A DNA stretch of 32,408 bases from Acetivibrio ethanolgignens (GCF_001461035.1 NZ_LNAM01000157.1:1-32408); one strand, 5' to 3'; numbered from the stretch's first letter, positions 22,864 through 31,739 are shown. Translations and numbers: made by a program. Notes: generated from the sequence alone by a model not told the origin.

Positions 22864-24453
22864 CTAATCCTCCACACCACGAAGAGATGGATTAAATGCA
22901 TCTCTAAGTCCATTTCCAAATAAATTAAAGCAAATCATCAGCAGCGAAATCACAATTGCCGGAAAGATCATTAAATGCGGATAATTGGTCCATATGCTGC
23001 TTGCATCAGATAACAACGTACCCAGGGAGGTTACCTTCGTTGTACTGAATTTTACGATTCCCAAAAAGCTAAGGGTGCTCTCTGAATTAATAACCCCCGG
23101 AATGACCAGTGCACAGGAGGTAATAATCGTTCCCAGAGAGTTTGGGAAGATATGTTTCCAGATAATCCTTCTATCCCGTGCTCCCAGGGTTCTGGCAGCC
23201 ATAACATACTCCTGATTCTTAAAACGATAGAACTGGGTTCGGACACGAGCCGCGGTGCCAATCCAGCCAGTTAAAACAAAGGCAAATAAAAGGCTTGGTA
23301 TGGTTCCCACCTTAGCAGATAGGTGAATCTGAAAAAGGGTTGCTACAATAACAAAAGGAATTCCAGCCAGAATATCCGATACACGCTCAAGCAGAATATC
23401 TGTAGCACCGCCATAGTATCCCTCAATCGCTCCGTAAACTGCACCAATAACCAGATTGATAAGAGATACACTAATAGCAACAACAAGACTAAGACGAATA
23501 CCATCTGCCATCCGAAGTGCCAGATCATAGCCCTGGCTGTCTGTACCAAACAGGTATTGCGGTGGAAAGCCATTCTTATAGATATAATAATTGTAATACA
23601 GCATACGAACACGATACTGGGCTGTAGAAACATCACCGCCACCTGCATATTCATAGTAGGCCAGACTTCCATCCTTATTTCTTTTGTAATTCTCCTCCAA
23701 TACCAGATCAGGACCATAGGAAAGTATTTTTGTACTGCCATCAGCCAGTGTCTTTACCGGAGTTCCCTTTTCTGACTTATACCAGTTATTTGCATCCAGA
23801 GGATCTATATTATATTCATTCTCCTCTATCAGAGGGTACAAAACCTTAATTCCTGTTTTCTCCTCCCAGGCAATGATATCGTTATATTCTGACTGCTCAA
23901 TGCTACGATATATAAAGCCTACCTCCAGGTAGACATCAATTCTTCCCTTATACATTGTCCTCTTTTTACGGGTAGCATCCACTGCGGTATAGCCCTCTCC
24001 AAGCCTTATCAGCGGCTGATAGTGGCTCTTCATTCCCTCAGAAATCGTAGCCCCCCCTTTGTCATAGTTTACAGCACCTACACCAACCGCTGCCGCCTTA
24101 ATCATACCCTTCTCTGAAAATTCACGATTTTCTCCGCCATCAAAGAAGCCCAGTGCCCTCATAGTCTCAAGTCTCGGTGCTTTTTTCGCATAAAAGGAAT
24201 CAACAAACTGAGCATCATGGGTTGTACATACGAAGGGTGCAAGCAGTGCAAACAGTACAATGATAATAATAATCACAGTTGCTGCAACTGATGCCTTGTT
24301 TTTTCGAAAACGTATCCACGCATCCTTTAAATAACCGATTGGTTTATCCTCAAATTTCTTATCACTGATGCGTTCTCCTGTTTGAACCAATCGGAATTTC
24401 TCCTTTGGAATTACGATATCTATTTTATTATCTTCTATTTTATTATCTTCCAT
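22864..24453 (-). CDS. oppC: Oligopeptide ABC transporter permease OppC with extracytoplasmic insert
   Basis: This is a membrane permease of the importer at 529 aa, about 230 longer than usual. A cytoplasmic N-terminus (1-55) and first membrane helix (about 57-76) are followed by a soluble stretch to about residue 296. The family motif LFGTDSQGYD then opens the normal permease domain. Its EAA-type coupling motif reads AARTLGARDRRIIWKHIFPN. The insert should face outward, next to the binding protein. It is rich in Tyr, Lys, Glu and Asp with no further hydrophobic helix. ATG 24453 is chosen because GGGGGAG lies 7 bases ahead and it begins one base after the oppB stop. An in-frame ATG at 24507 inside oppB is rejected. 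Confidence 0.87.
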   Translation of the reverse strand: MEDNKIEDNKIDIVIPKEKFRLVQTGERISDKKFEDKPIGYLKDAWIRFRKNKASVAATVIIIIIVLFALLAPFVCTTHDAQFVDSFYAKKAPRLETMRALGFFDGGENREFSEKGMIKAAAVGVGAVNYDKGGATISEGMKSHYQPLIRLGEGYTAVDATRKKRTMYKGRIDVYLEVGFIYRSIEQSEYNDIIAWEEKTGIKVLYPLIEENEYNIDPLDANNWYKSEKGTPVKTLADGSTKILSYGPDLVLEENYKRNKDGSLAYYEYAGGGDVSTAQYRVRMLYYNYYIYKNGFPPQYLFGTDSQGYDLALRMADGIRLSLVVAISVSLINLVIGAVYGAIEGYYGGATDILLERVSDILAGIPFVIVATLFQIHLSAKVGTIPSLLFAFVLTGWIGTAARVRTQFYRFKNQEYVMAARTLGARDRRIIWKHIFPNSLGTIITSCALVIPGVINSESTLSFLGIVKFSTTKVTSLGTLLSDASSIWTNYPHLMIFPAIVISLLMICFNLFGNGLRDAFNPSLRGVED

Positions 24454-24454
24454 T

Positions 24455-25414
24455 TTACTGCTCCCCCATTCTGATTCTTGGATCAATAAAGCCATAGCTA
24501 ATATCAACCACTATGCCTGCCAGCAGGCCGATAAAGGTGTAAAATACACTATCCATCATAAATATGTCATAGTCGAACAGGGAGATCGACTTCAGATAGA
24601 GCTGGCCGACACCAGGAACAGCAAAAATCTGCTCAATAATCATAGAACCACCTAAAATGCCAATAAAGCTGGAAATAATCATCGGCAGAATAGGTACCAT
24701 TGCATTCTTTAATGCATGTCTTGTCGTCGCCTGAGCTCTTGTCAGACCCTTGGTTCGTGCCAAAAGCATATAATCCGAGGTAAGTGTTTCTGACAGCTCT
24801 GCCCGGGTAAATCGGCACAGTCCTGCAATTTCACCGAAGGAAAGGGCCAAAACCGGTGCCAGCATACTATAAAACATCTTGGAGCTTACCCAGGAGCCCC
24901 CTGCATCTGCAAGAGAATAAATCTGCAGCGGCAGCCATCCCAGCTTGGAATAAAATATGTACTGAACCAAAAAGGCGTAAACATAGCTTGGGATAGAAAC
25001 AAACAGCATGACCATAGTACTAATAAGAGAATCCTGCCATTTATTCTTTTTTACAGCGGCATAAATCCCCAGAAGTATGCCTAGAGGAATAGAAAACAAA
25101 AGGGAATAGAGGTTAACAAGAATGGTTGGAAGAAGTCTTTCGGTCAGCACATCCCAGGCCGGCTGGCGAAAGGCGATATACCAGGAGGTACCAAAATCCC
25201 ATTTTGTAATAATATTCCTAAGATAAATGCCATATTGCAGCAGCAAAGGCTCATCATAGCCCAGGGCCTTCCAGCGGGCAGCAATAGCAGCCGCCTGAAC
25301 CTTATCTGTAGGCAGCTGTCTTGGCAGAATGCGTATCAGCAAAAAACATACCGTTGTAATAACAAACAACGTAAAAAACATTAAAATAACTCTTTTTACA
25401 ATATATTTTAACAT
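24455..25414 (-). CDS. oppB: Oligopeptide ABC transporter permease OppB
   Basis: This is a membrane permease of ordinary size (319 aa) with six predicted helices. It starts MLKYIVKRVILMFFTLFVI, as is typical. The EAA motif reads ARTKGLTRAQATTRHALKNA. The cytoplasmic ATPases dock there. ATG 25414 is preferred, with an AGGAAGAGAGG purine run ahead. The longer TTG-initiated frame from 25480 would begin inside the oppA-oppB terminator-like hairpin. It is the only component of this transporter without an enlarged domain. Confidence 0.88.
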   Translation of the reverse strand: MLKYIVKRVILMFFTLFVITTVCFLLIRILPRQLPTDKVQAAAIAARWKALGYDEPLLLQYGIYLRNIITKWDFGTSWYIAFRQPAWDVLTERLLPTILVNLYSLLFSIPLGILLGIYAAVKKNKWQDSLISTMVMLFVSIPSYVYAFLVQYIFYSKLGWLPLQIYSLADAGGSWVSSKMFYSMLAPVLALSFGEIAGLCRFTRAELSETLTSDYMLLARTKGLTRAQATTRHALKNAMVPILPMIISSFIGILGGSMIIEQIFAVPGVGQLYLKSISLFDYDIFMMDSVFYTFIGLLAGIVVDISYGFIDPRIRMGEQ

Positions 25415-25439
25415 GAAACCTCTCTTCCTTGCAAAAGAA

Positions 25440-25472
25440 GGCAGAGCCGAAAATACTGTTATCAGCTCTGCC
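25440..25472 (-). terminator. Attenuating terminator between oppA and oppB
   Basis: A perfect 8-bp stem (GGCAGAGC/GCTCTGCC) with a 17-base loop is followed on the minus strand by TTCTTTT. It lies between the binding-protein gene and the permease genes, where partial termination commonly gives excess binding protein. Confidence 0.65.
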
Positions 25473-25500
25473 TGCCTCAAAGTATTTCACTCCTTAATAC

Positions 25501-27975
25501 TTATTCGTACTTCAGCATGCCATTTTGCTCTGCAACAAAATCTGCCCATTCCTTGTCTGTAAAATTATAGCTCAGTAGACGCAGTTCACCAAAGCCATAC
25601 ATGATATTGTAATTCTGTGTGTAATTGCTACACTGGAAGGACAGCATAGTACAGTTTGTTTGAGTGTCCAGCGGAATTCTATAGTATTTCTTTAGGAAAT
25701 TTTCCTCCAGCTTTGCTGTTATCTTCAGCTTTGTTGTATAATCAGCTGTCGCAAAAGGTCCCGATCCAATCAGAGCATTTGACCAGTCCTTCCAGGTCAT
25801 GGTAACATCCTTACCCTCTACATTCAGGGTCAGCTTCTCCTTATCCGGCTGCCAGCAAGCACCCTCGTTAATCTGATATTGCTCATTATCGCAGTATACC
25901 TGCAGAAAGCTAAATGGATAGAAGGCAGCTCCTCCCCAGGCACCAGCACCTATTGCATATTCGCCCTTAGGTACATCACCAAACGGATCCGGAATATTTC
26001 CTACTCCCTCCAGAACAATCTTTCCGAAGCCGGAATCCTCTGCAGCTGCATTGATATACTTATTCAGCATCTCCAGACGCTTATTTTGTGGAGAGGTCAA
26101 GGCTGCCGAGCTATAGGCAATGCGGATTTTAATCTCTTCTCCGGCCTTATAGAGCTTATCTGCCACCAGCTGGTCACAGGCCTTCTTCATCAGAGCCTTG
26201 GCCTCCGTAAGGTTATAGCCGTTTACCGACTTATAAGCCTCCTCCAGGGTTTCATAGGCCTTACCCTCTCCATATTCAATACCGTATAGATCACAAACGG
26301 CCTGCATAGCTGGCTCAGAGCTACGGTAGGATGAGGTTGGATCATTATATATGTCATAGAAATACAGGTTACCCATCAGAGCATAGGCAGGCTTGTGTCC
26401 CGGTGTCGCCGTTACATACTCACCTCTGTCAATCGACAGGCTGAATGCCTTACGGAAATCAATATTAGATAGAACAACACTATTTTTATTTCCCTTAGAC
26501 TTATCCATCTCCTTCAGGGCATCCAGATTGGTGTTGAAGAATAAAGAGCTGGTGTAGGTTAGATCTGCCCTGTACAGCTGCTCGCTGGTTGTATAATTCA
26601 AAAGGTCATCCGCGGTCGGCTCCCAGTCAGAAAGCTCACCCTTTAAAAAGGCCTGCTTTGCCGTCGCTGGATCCATAACATCAATAATAATTTTTGTTGT
26701 CTGATACTGTAAGACCGTCTTTCCATCTACCTCAAAATTAGTGTAGGAAACCAGACTTCCATCCTCCTGCTTCTCATAGCCATACCAGTTTTCGTTCTGA
26801 ACAAAAACAACCTGCTTTTCCGGCTGATAGGATTCCATCCTGTATGGCCCATAGGACATCGTTGTCTCAACAGAGGTACCATAGTTGGTGGTCACCAGCT
26901 CACCACTGGTATCCTTACCCTTCTCATAGTAATCCTCATAGACCAGCCATGTACTAAGACAGGAGTTTAAGAATACATTAATATCATCATGGTATCTTGT
27001 GACATAGCGAATGGTATAGTCATCTACCTTGTAGCAGCCTACCGTAGCATCATAGTCTACCTCCGGATAGCTATGCTCATAATAGATATAGTTTGCACAA
27101 TCTGCCTTGGTTTCGTTCCAGTCAGCAACCTTGGTAATCACCTTCGTCATAAGCTCTATAGCCTCATCCGTTACGGCTACTCTTCCATTGGCATCTGCCT
27201 TTGCAAACAGCGTGTCATATGCGTCAACATCGAAGTATGTAGCACCATACTGCTCTACATAGGTTTTAAGAGTATCCTCTTGTAAATGGGATAATTTATC
27301 TGCAGAGGCAAAATAAACGCTATCACCCTCCGGGGTAGCATAGGTTCCATCCTCCCTCTTTACCAGATCCTCCAGTGTAAATCCGCCACTTGCTCTATTA
27401 TCAAGCCATACCCTTGTTCCGGAGTAGTAATATTCCTGACCTCCCGCTACAGCAGATTCTCCAGAATAGTATGAATTAGCACGATAATTTTTCATAGAGC
27501 TGTCTAAAAGAGCCTTCATAGACGTAATATAGGAGTCTGCATTGATTGGTGTTCCATTCTCCCATTTTGCATCTTTATTCAGCTTAATCTCAAATACATA
27601 ACCCTCTTCAACGGTATCCTTTGTCATCCCTTCCTGGAAAACTACGTTGTATTTCTCCAAATCTTCCTTGTTTTCCTTTGTCACGTCAGTAATAGACTCA
27701 GCCATTTCATAAATCCATTGATATTCGCCATTTTCTGAATCCTTAATGGACAAGCTTACAAAGCCGGTGGAAAGATAGTCAAGAATTGTCCTCTCATCAG
27801 CTATTTCCCAAGTGTGCGGATTCCACTTTGTTCCTAAGGAAGCTGTGTAGGTTCTATAGGTATAGGTGGCTGGCTCTTTCGCCTGTGTGTCAGCCTCCTT
27901 TCCTCCTCCACAGCCCGTCAGTGCCGTCATAAATAAGGCGGCCATGGTTGCCAATGCTACAATTTGTTTTCTCAT
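25501..27975 (-). CDS. oppA: Oligopeptide-binding lipoprotein OppA, enlarged
   Basis: This is an extracellular solute-binding lipoprotein of the SBP_bac_5 type that captures peptides for OppBCDF. The signal sequence MRKQIVALATMAALFMTALTGC ends in lipobox L-T-G-C with lipidated Cys22, followed by a short GGGKEADTQ linker. The mature protein is about 800 residues, against roughly 500-600 for most OppA proteins. It is rich in Tyr, Asp and Asn. ATG 27975 has AGGAGG at 6-base spacing; the longer frame from 28041 has no signal peptide start and is rejected. It is the first gene of the operon, behind a structured leader and followed by an attenuating hairpin. Peptide length and sequence preference cannot be read. 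Confidence 0.87.
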   Translation of the reverse strand: MRKQIVALATMAALFMTALTGCGGGKEADTQAKEPATYTYRTYTASLGTKWNPHTWEIADERTILDYLSTGFVSLSIKDSENGEYQWIYEMAESITDVTKENKEDLEKYNVVFQEGMTKDTVEEGYVFEIKLNKDAKWENGTPINADSYITSMKALLDSSMKNYRANSYYSGESAVAGGQEYYYSGTRVWLDNRASGGFTLEDLVKREDGTYATPEGDSVYFASADKLSHLQEDTLKTYVEQYGATYFDVDAYDTLFAKADANGRVAVTDEAIELMTKVITKVADWNETKADCANYIYYEHSYPEVDYDATVGCYKVDDYTIRYVTRYHDDINVFLNSCLSTWLVYEDYYEKGKDTSGELVTTNYGTSVETTMSYGPYRMESYQPEKQVVFVQNENWYGYEKQEDGSLVSYTNFEVDGKTVLQYQTTKIIIDVMDPATAKQAFLKGELSDWEPTADDLLNYTTSEQLYRADLTYTSSLFFNTNLDALKEMDKSKGNKNSVVLSNIDFRKAFSLSIDRGEYVTATPGHKPAYALMGNLYFYDIYNDPTSSYRSSEPAMQAVCDLYGIEYGEGKAYETLEEAYKSVNGYNLTEAKALMKKACDQLVADKLYKAGEEIKIRIAYSSAALTSPQNKRLEMLNKYINAAAEDSGFGKIVLEGVGNIPDPFGDVPKGEYAIGAGAWGGAAFYPFSFLQVYCDNEQYQINEGACWQPDKEKLTLNVEGKDVTMTWKDWSNALIGSGPFATADYTTKLKITAKLEENFLKKYYRIPLDTQTNCTMLSFQCSNYTQNYNIMYGFGELRLLSYNFTDKEWADFVAEQNGMLKYE

Positions 27976-28012
27976 CTGAATCCTCCTCCTAATAATATAA
28001 TAAATGTTTTTA

Positions 28013-28112
28013 GAATTGCCGGAGCACAGGGTGCGAAGCAATCCATAGATATTATAGGGTGGGCAAAAACCTGTTGCCCCAACATGATAATATATTTTAA
28101 AATAATATATCT
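28013..28112 (-). promoter_or_regulatory. Structured 5' leader of oppA
   Basis: Two clear hairpins lie in the oppA leader. The first, at 28061-28079, is GGGCAA/TTGCCC with a 7-base loop. The second, at 28013-28044, has an outer 7-base stem with one mismatch, an internal loop and an inner GCAC/GTGC stem. A helix between 28047-28055 and 28102-28112 with a small bulge could enclose the first hairpin. I recognise no known riboswitch. Function is inference. Confidence 0.4.
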
Positions 28113-28118
28113 TTTAAT

Positions 28119-28147
28119 AGAATACCATTATTTTCCTACAAAGACAA
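28119..28147 (-). promoter_or_regulatory. Promoter of the opp operon
   Basis: On the minus strand, TTGTCT (28142-28147) and TATTCT (28119-28124) are 17 bases apart, with TGG directly before the -10. The leader would be about 135 bases long. Confidence 0.6.
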
Positions 28148-28225
28148 GTGTTTTTGCTTTAAATATATTACACAACATTTCTATTCCATCATATAATAAT
28201 TACAAATGCTATACAGGAGTTTTCT

Positions 28226-28783
28226 ATGGAATACAAAAATCTAAACCAGATACCGACCTATCCGGAGTACAACTATGACAACGCCGACGACATAGACCGG
28301 GACATGGACTACATGAAGGAGATGTATCCAAAGGCTGTCCGTGCCATCCAGCGGGAGGTCGATGAAGAATGTGACAAGCTGGAATACGACGGAAGCTGTA
28401 TGTTTGATGAGCATCCCAGCTGCGAGCATCTGGGCACTATCGTAGACGCCATTTATGACCGGATTCTGGAATCCAATCCAGATGGCTTTTTTATGCAGGC
28501 TGAGCAGGTCATTCCACCAAGACAGCCCGGACAATTGCCACCTTGGGGTCCACCTCCTTTCCGTCCACCGGTAGGCCCGCCAATGGGTCCAGGCTCTGGA
28601 CGTCCCGGACAGCCATCCAGACCACCACAGCCGTCACGGCCTTCACGTCCACCAAGACCGGACTTTAGGCCAGATGGCTCACCGGACTGGCTAAGACATC
28701 TGATTACCGTCCTTCTTTCTAATGAAATGATGCAAAGAAGAAGACGCTACCGCAGACGGAAGCGTCCTTACCAAGGCTTCTAA
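28226..28783 (+). CDS. Proline/arginine-rich protein of unknown function
   Basis: This 185-aa protein has three parts. The first is an acidic N-terminal helical domain (about 1-92) with two cysteines in SCMFDEHPSCEH. The second is a Pro/Gly/Arg-rich low-complexity linker (about 96-150) with repeated PSRP and RPP units. The third is a short C-terminal segment ending in an arginine-rich tail. No signal peptide or membrane helix is seen. AGGAG 6 bases upstream supports ATG 28226. A TATAAT at 28192-28197 is a possible -10. The composition resembles small spore-coat or surface-associated proteins of Clostridia, but that is a guess. Its stop overlaps the convergent downstream gene by four bases. 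Confidence 0.75.
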   Translation: MEYKNLNQIPTYPEYNYDNADDIDRDMDYMKEMYPKAVRAIQREVDEECDKLEYDGSCMFDEHPSCEHLGTIVDAIYDRILESNPDGFFMQAEQVIPPRQPGQLPPWGPPPFRPPVGPPMGPGSGRPGQPSRPPQPSRPSRPPRPDFRPDGSPDWLRHLITVLLSNEMMQRRRRYRRRKRPYQGF

Positions 28784-29160
28784 TAGTCCTCATTATAAAT
28801 GGGAGAAGCCACTATAATTTTAGTTGTATCCGTTTCTTCGTTATAAGAAGACACGACATTTAAATTGATGCGTTTCCCTTCGCTAATCACATTCTGTGGT
28901 AGCAAAGGCGAATATCCATAGGCAGAGAATATTCCGTTTCCGGTAATGCCCTGTACGGACTCTGCCTTTTTTTCTGCAAAAATTTCAGAGGTCAGAGCCT
29001 CCAGCTCTTCCTTAGAAAGCTGTCCTTCATACTCCTCTTCCATCAAGATTGCTTCAATACTCTCCGACTGTCCGCTGCCTGACAAAGCCACTGCCTGAGC
29101 TGCTGCTCCCAGCCAAAGAATTCCCAATATATATAAATAAAACCGTATTTTCTTATTCAT
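28780..29160 (-). CDS. Short YwmB-like secreted protein
   Basis: This 126-aa protein has an N-terminal hydrophobic segment (about 5-25) that looks like a signal peptide or anchor. An acidic helical stretch follows, then a C-terminal block GYSPLLPQNVISEGKRINLNVVSSYNEE ... IIVASPIYNEDY broken here for length. That block resembles the C-terminal half of YwmB proteins of Bacillota. Full YwmB proteins are roughly twice as long, so this one is a shortened form or a distant relative. ATG 29160 is supported by GGAGG 7 bases upstream. That site lies inside a perfect hairpin (29166-29213). It lies downstream of the kinase gene on the same strand. Confidence 0.6.
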   Translation of the reverse strand: MNKKIRFYLYILGILWLGAAAQAVALSGSGQSESIEAILMEEEYEGQLSKEELEALTSEIFAEKKAESVQGITGNGIFSAYGYSPLLPQNVISEGKRINLNVVSSYNEETDTTKIIVASPIYNEDY

Positions 29161-29165
29161 ACAAA

Positions 29166-29213
29166 AACCTCCTGTTTTGGTTTCTACTACTATTTTTCCC
29201 AAAACAGGAGGTT
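29166..29213 (-). promoter_or_regulatory. Hairpin that buries the ribosome binding site of the YwmB-like gene
   Basis: A perfect 15-bp inverted repeat (29166-29180 with 29199-29213) has an 18-base loop. On the minus strand the right arm contains AGGAGG, the only good ribosome binding site for ATG 29160, and is followed by TTTTTG. It can therefore act as terminator of the kinase operon and as a translational block on the downstream gene. Confidence 0.75.
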
Positions 29214-29218
29214 CTATA

Positions 29219-30055
29219 CTACATTTCCACCTTAAAGCAGATATAGCTTGCACCATCCATTTCCTCGGTACTGACGGTCAGGCTGCCGCCACAGCGTTCA
29301 GTCAGCAGCCGGGCATTATAAAGCCCCAGTCCGCGACGTTTCCCATCGTCCTTTGTCGTATATCCTTTCTCAAAGAAATGACCAATTTCTTCAATCGTAA
29401 GCCGCGGATGCCGGTTCCATATTTCAAATACCGTCTGGTCATTCTCTGAGCCTAAAAACATCTTAATCTGGTTGTACTCTTCATTGCAGGCCTCCATGGC
29501 ATTATCAATCAGCGTACCGACAACCTCAATCAAATCATGCTCTGAGGCCCTTGTAAGCATCATCCTGCCCTGCACATGGATATCCAGACGGATAAAATCC
29601 TTTACTGCAATAATTTTGCTGTAAATAAAGCCTGCCAGCACCTTATCGCTGATTTTCAGGAGAGACAAAAACTGCCTGCTCCTGTCATCATACAGCTCTT
29701 TAATGTATTTAGACTGCTCTGCCACAAGCTCATCATAATTGTTGATGGTCATATGCATATTTAAAATTGCATTCATATGGTTATCAAATTCGTGCTGTTT
29801 TATGCGAATTTCCTTTACCAGCTCCTCCAGGGGTTTTGTATAAAGGCGGTACATCTGCAGCTCCTTTTCCTGCTTTGCAAAAATGTCATAGCTATTTTTC
29901 CGTTCTGCTGTTATTAACAGCAGTATAGCTATGGAAAAAACAAGAAAAACAAAGCTTTTTTCATCAATTTCGCCTACCACACCCCAGGAAATAATAAAAT
30001 AAATGACAAACAGTAAAAATAATATACATACAAAGCGATAAAACAGTTTATTCAT
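29219..30055 (-). CDS. GHKL sensor histidine kinase (AgrC/VirS-like)
   Basis: This 278-aa membrane kinase has two N-terminal helices (about 5-25 and 33-50) joined by a short loop. A coiled-coil dimerisation region with the phosphoacceptor His in KQHEFDNHM (H88) follows. The C-terminal GHKL ATPase has N-box LIDNAMEAC and G-box RGLGLYNARLL. The short sensor part leaves little room for an extracellular ligand domain. AAGGAG precedes the ATG at 8 bases. The gene overlaps the response regulator by 8 bases, making an obvious pair. No AgrD-like peptide gene was found nearby. Confidence 0.87.
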   Translation of the reverse strand: MNKLFYRFVCILFLLFVIYFIISWGVVGEIDEKSFVFLVFSIAILLLITAERKNSYDIFAKQEKELQMYRLYTKPLEELVKEIRIKQHEFDNHMNAILNMHMTINNYDELVAEQSKYIKELYDDRSRQFLSLLKISDKVLAGFIYSKIIAVKDFIRLDIHVQGRMMLTRASEHDLIEVVGTLIDNAMEACNEEYNQIKMFLGSENDQTVFEIWNRHPRLTIEEIGHFFEKGYTTKDDGKRRGLGLYNARLLTERCGGSLTVSTEEMDGASYICFKVEM

Positions 30056-30770
30056 GCAAAAGGCTCCTTATTTGTGTCTTATAGGTAACACCTATTTCTA
30101 CCGGTTCCTTGCTGCCACGTATTTTTATCATGCGATTTACGGTATCTACATATTCTATGTATCTTTGATTTACAATATACATCCGGTGACACTGTAAAAA
30201 TTCATCCTGCGGAAGCTTTGGAAGCAACTGCTTCAGTGTAAGATAACGAACCGCCAGCTCTTCTGTTTTCAGCACCAGCCGCACACCACGGGATATCGCC
30301 TGAATAAACAAAATATCATCGCAGGAAAGCTTATAATTAATCCCATCCTTTTTTATCGTAACAGAGGCTTCCTCCCTCTGTTCCAGGCTGTGTAGCAGCA
30401 CCTTTTCTATAATCGCCGCCACCTCAGTTCTATCAAAGGGCTTTGTAATATAACGATAACACTGCAGCTCCCGGTAAGACTGAAGTTCCAGTGATAAAAT
30501 CGAGGTTACGAATACAATCGGTGTAAACTCATAGCAGTGAAGCTTTCGTATTTTCCTCGCCACATTCATGCCAGAGGTATCAGAAAGCCTGGTTGTATCC
30601 AGATTAATATCCAGAAGAAACAGGGAATATTCCCTGTCACAGGAAAGAGCTGCTATAGCTTCCTTTTCTGAAGCTATAGCAGTTACTTCTATCTCCTCTG
30701 ATATAGATTTAATAATTTCAATCAAAGCATTCCTGCTCTCCGTCTGATCCTCCAAAATCAGAATTCTCAT
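30048..30770 (-). CDS. LytTR-family response regulator (AgrA-like)
   Basis: This 240-aa regulator has an N-terminal receiver domain (ILEDQ acidic pocket, phosphoacceptor D54 in LFLLDINLD, the usual Lys in TKPFD). A C-terminal LytTR DNA-binding domain (about 135-238) includes FLQCHRMYIVNQRYI, typical of the family. It probably binds paired direct repeats upstream of target promoters. Its ATG overlaps the SPFH gene stop by four bases and its end overlaps the kinase gene, so all three are translated as a coupled unit. Targets are unknown; no LytTR-type repeat pair was recognised in the window. Confidence 0.9.
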   Translation of the reverse strand: MRILILEDQTESRNALIEIIKSISEEIEVTAIASEKEAIAALSCDREYSLFLLDINLDTTRLSDTSGMNVARKIRKLHCYEFTPIVFVTSILSLELQSYRELQCYRYITKPFDRTEVAAIIEKVLLHSLEQREEASVTIKKDGINYKLSCDDILFIQAISRGVRLVLKTEELAVRYLTLKQLLPKLPQDEFLQCHRMYIVNQRYIEYVDTVNRMIKIRGSKEPVEIGVTYKTQIRSLLHE

Positions 30771-31705
30771 TTTACCTCTGCTCCAACTTCAACTAAGGAC
30801 TTAGCAAGACCTGCAAGGCCCTGAATCTCCGATGGAATAATAATCTTGGTAGCCTTGCCATCAGCAGCCTTAGCAAAGGCTTCCAGACTCTTTAACTGAA
30901 TAATAGCTTTCGTAGGGTCGGCCTCATTTAAGAAACGGATACCATCAGCATTCGCCTTCTGTACTACTAAGATAGCCTCTGCCTGGCCTTCAGCTTCACG
31001 AATTGTAGCCTCCTTCTTTGCCTCTGCACGAAGAATCGCAGCTTCCTTTTCAGCCTCTGCTTCCAGTACGGCAGATTCCTTTTTACCTTCTGCCACCAGA
31101 ATCATGGACTTCTTCTCACCTTCCGCAATCAGGATAGACTCACGGCGTTCACGCTCTGCCTTCATCTGCTTCTCCATAGCATCCTGAATCGCAGCCGGAG
31201 GAATAATGTTCTTTAACTCAACACGGTTAACCTTGATGCCCCACGGGTCGGTGGCAACATCCAGAGATGCTCTCATCCTGGTGTTGATAACCTCTCTGGA
31301 GGTAAGAGTTTCATCTAATTCCATATCACCGATGATGTTACGAAGTGTCGTAGCCGTCAGATTCTCAATCGCCATTATTGGATTCTCTACTCCATAGGCA
31401 TACAGCTTCGGGTCTGTAATCTGGAAAAACACAACCGTATCAATCCGCATCGTTACGTTATCCTTTGTGATAACCGGCTGTGGTGCAAAGTCCACTACCT
31501 GCTCCTTTAACAGAACTCTCTTTGCTACACGGTCGATAATCGGGGCCTTAAAATGAAGACCTACATTCCAGGTATCACGGTAGCCGCCCAGACGCTCTAC
31601 GATAAACGCATTGGCCTGTGGCACAATTTTGATACAGGATGCCAGAATAATCAGGATGATAAGAAAAATTAATGTTATAACTACTGCTCCAATGATTTCT
31701 CCCAT
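30767..31705 (-). CDS. SPFH/band-7 membrane protein (QmcA/stomatin-like)
   Basis: This 312-aa protein has one N-terminal membrane helix (about 5-25) and an SPFH domain (about 28-190, with VPQANAFIVERLG and PGI-like NIIPPAAIQ segments). A long coiled coil rich in Ala, Glu and Lys repeats follows (about 175-260), and then a short conserved tail. Such proteins oligomerise at membrane microdomains and usually pair with an NfeD protein, which is encoded immediately upstream. ATG 31705 has AGAGG ahead. The stop overlaps the response regulator start, an unusual coupling to a two-component system. Confidence 0.92.
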   Translation of the reverse strand: MGEIIGAVVITLIFLIILIILASCIKIVPQANAFIVERLGGYRDTWNVGLHFKAPIIDRVAKRVLLKEQVVDFAPQPVITKDNVTMRIDTVVFFQITDPKLYAYGVENPIMAIENLTATTLRNIIGDMELDETLTSREVINTRMRASLDVATDPWGIKVNRVELKNIIPPAAIQDAMEKQMKAERERRESILIAEGEKKSMILVAEGKKESAVLEAEAEKEAAILRAEAKKEATIREAEGQAEAILVVQKANADGIRFLNEADPTKAIIQLKSLEAFAKAADGKATKIIIPSEIQGLAGLAKSLVEVGAEVK

Positions 31706-31739
31706 TTCTACCTCTTTTCTGCACAGCTTTTATTTATTG

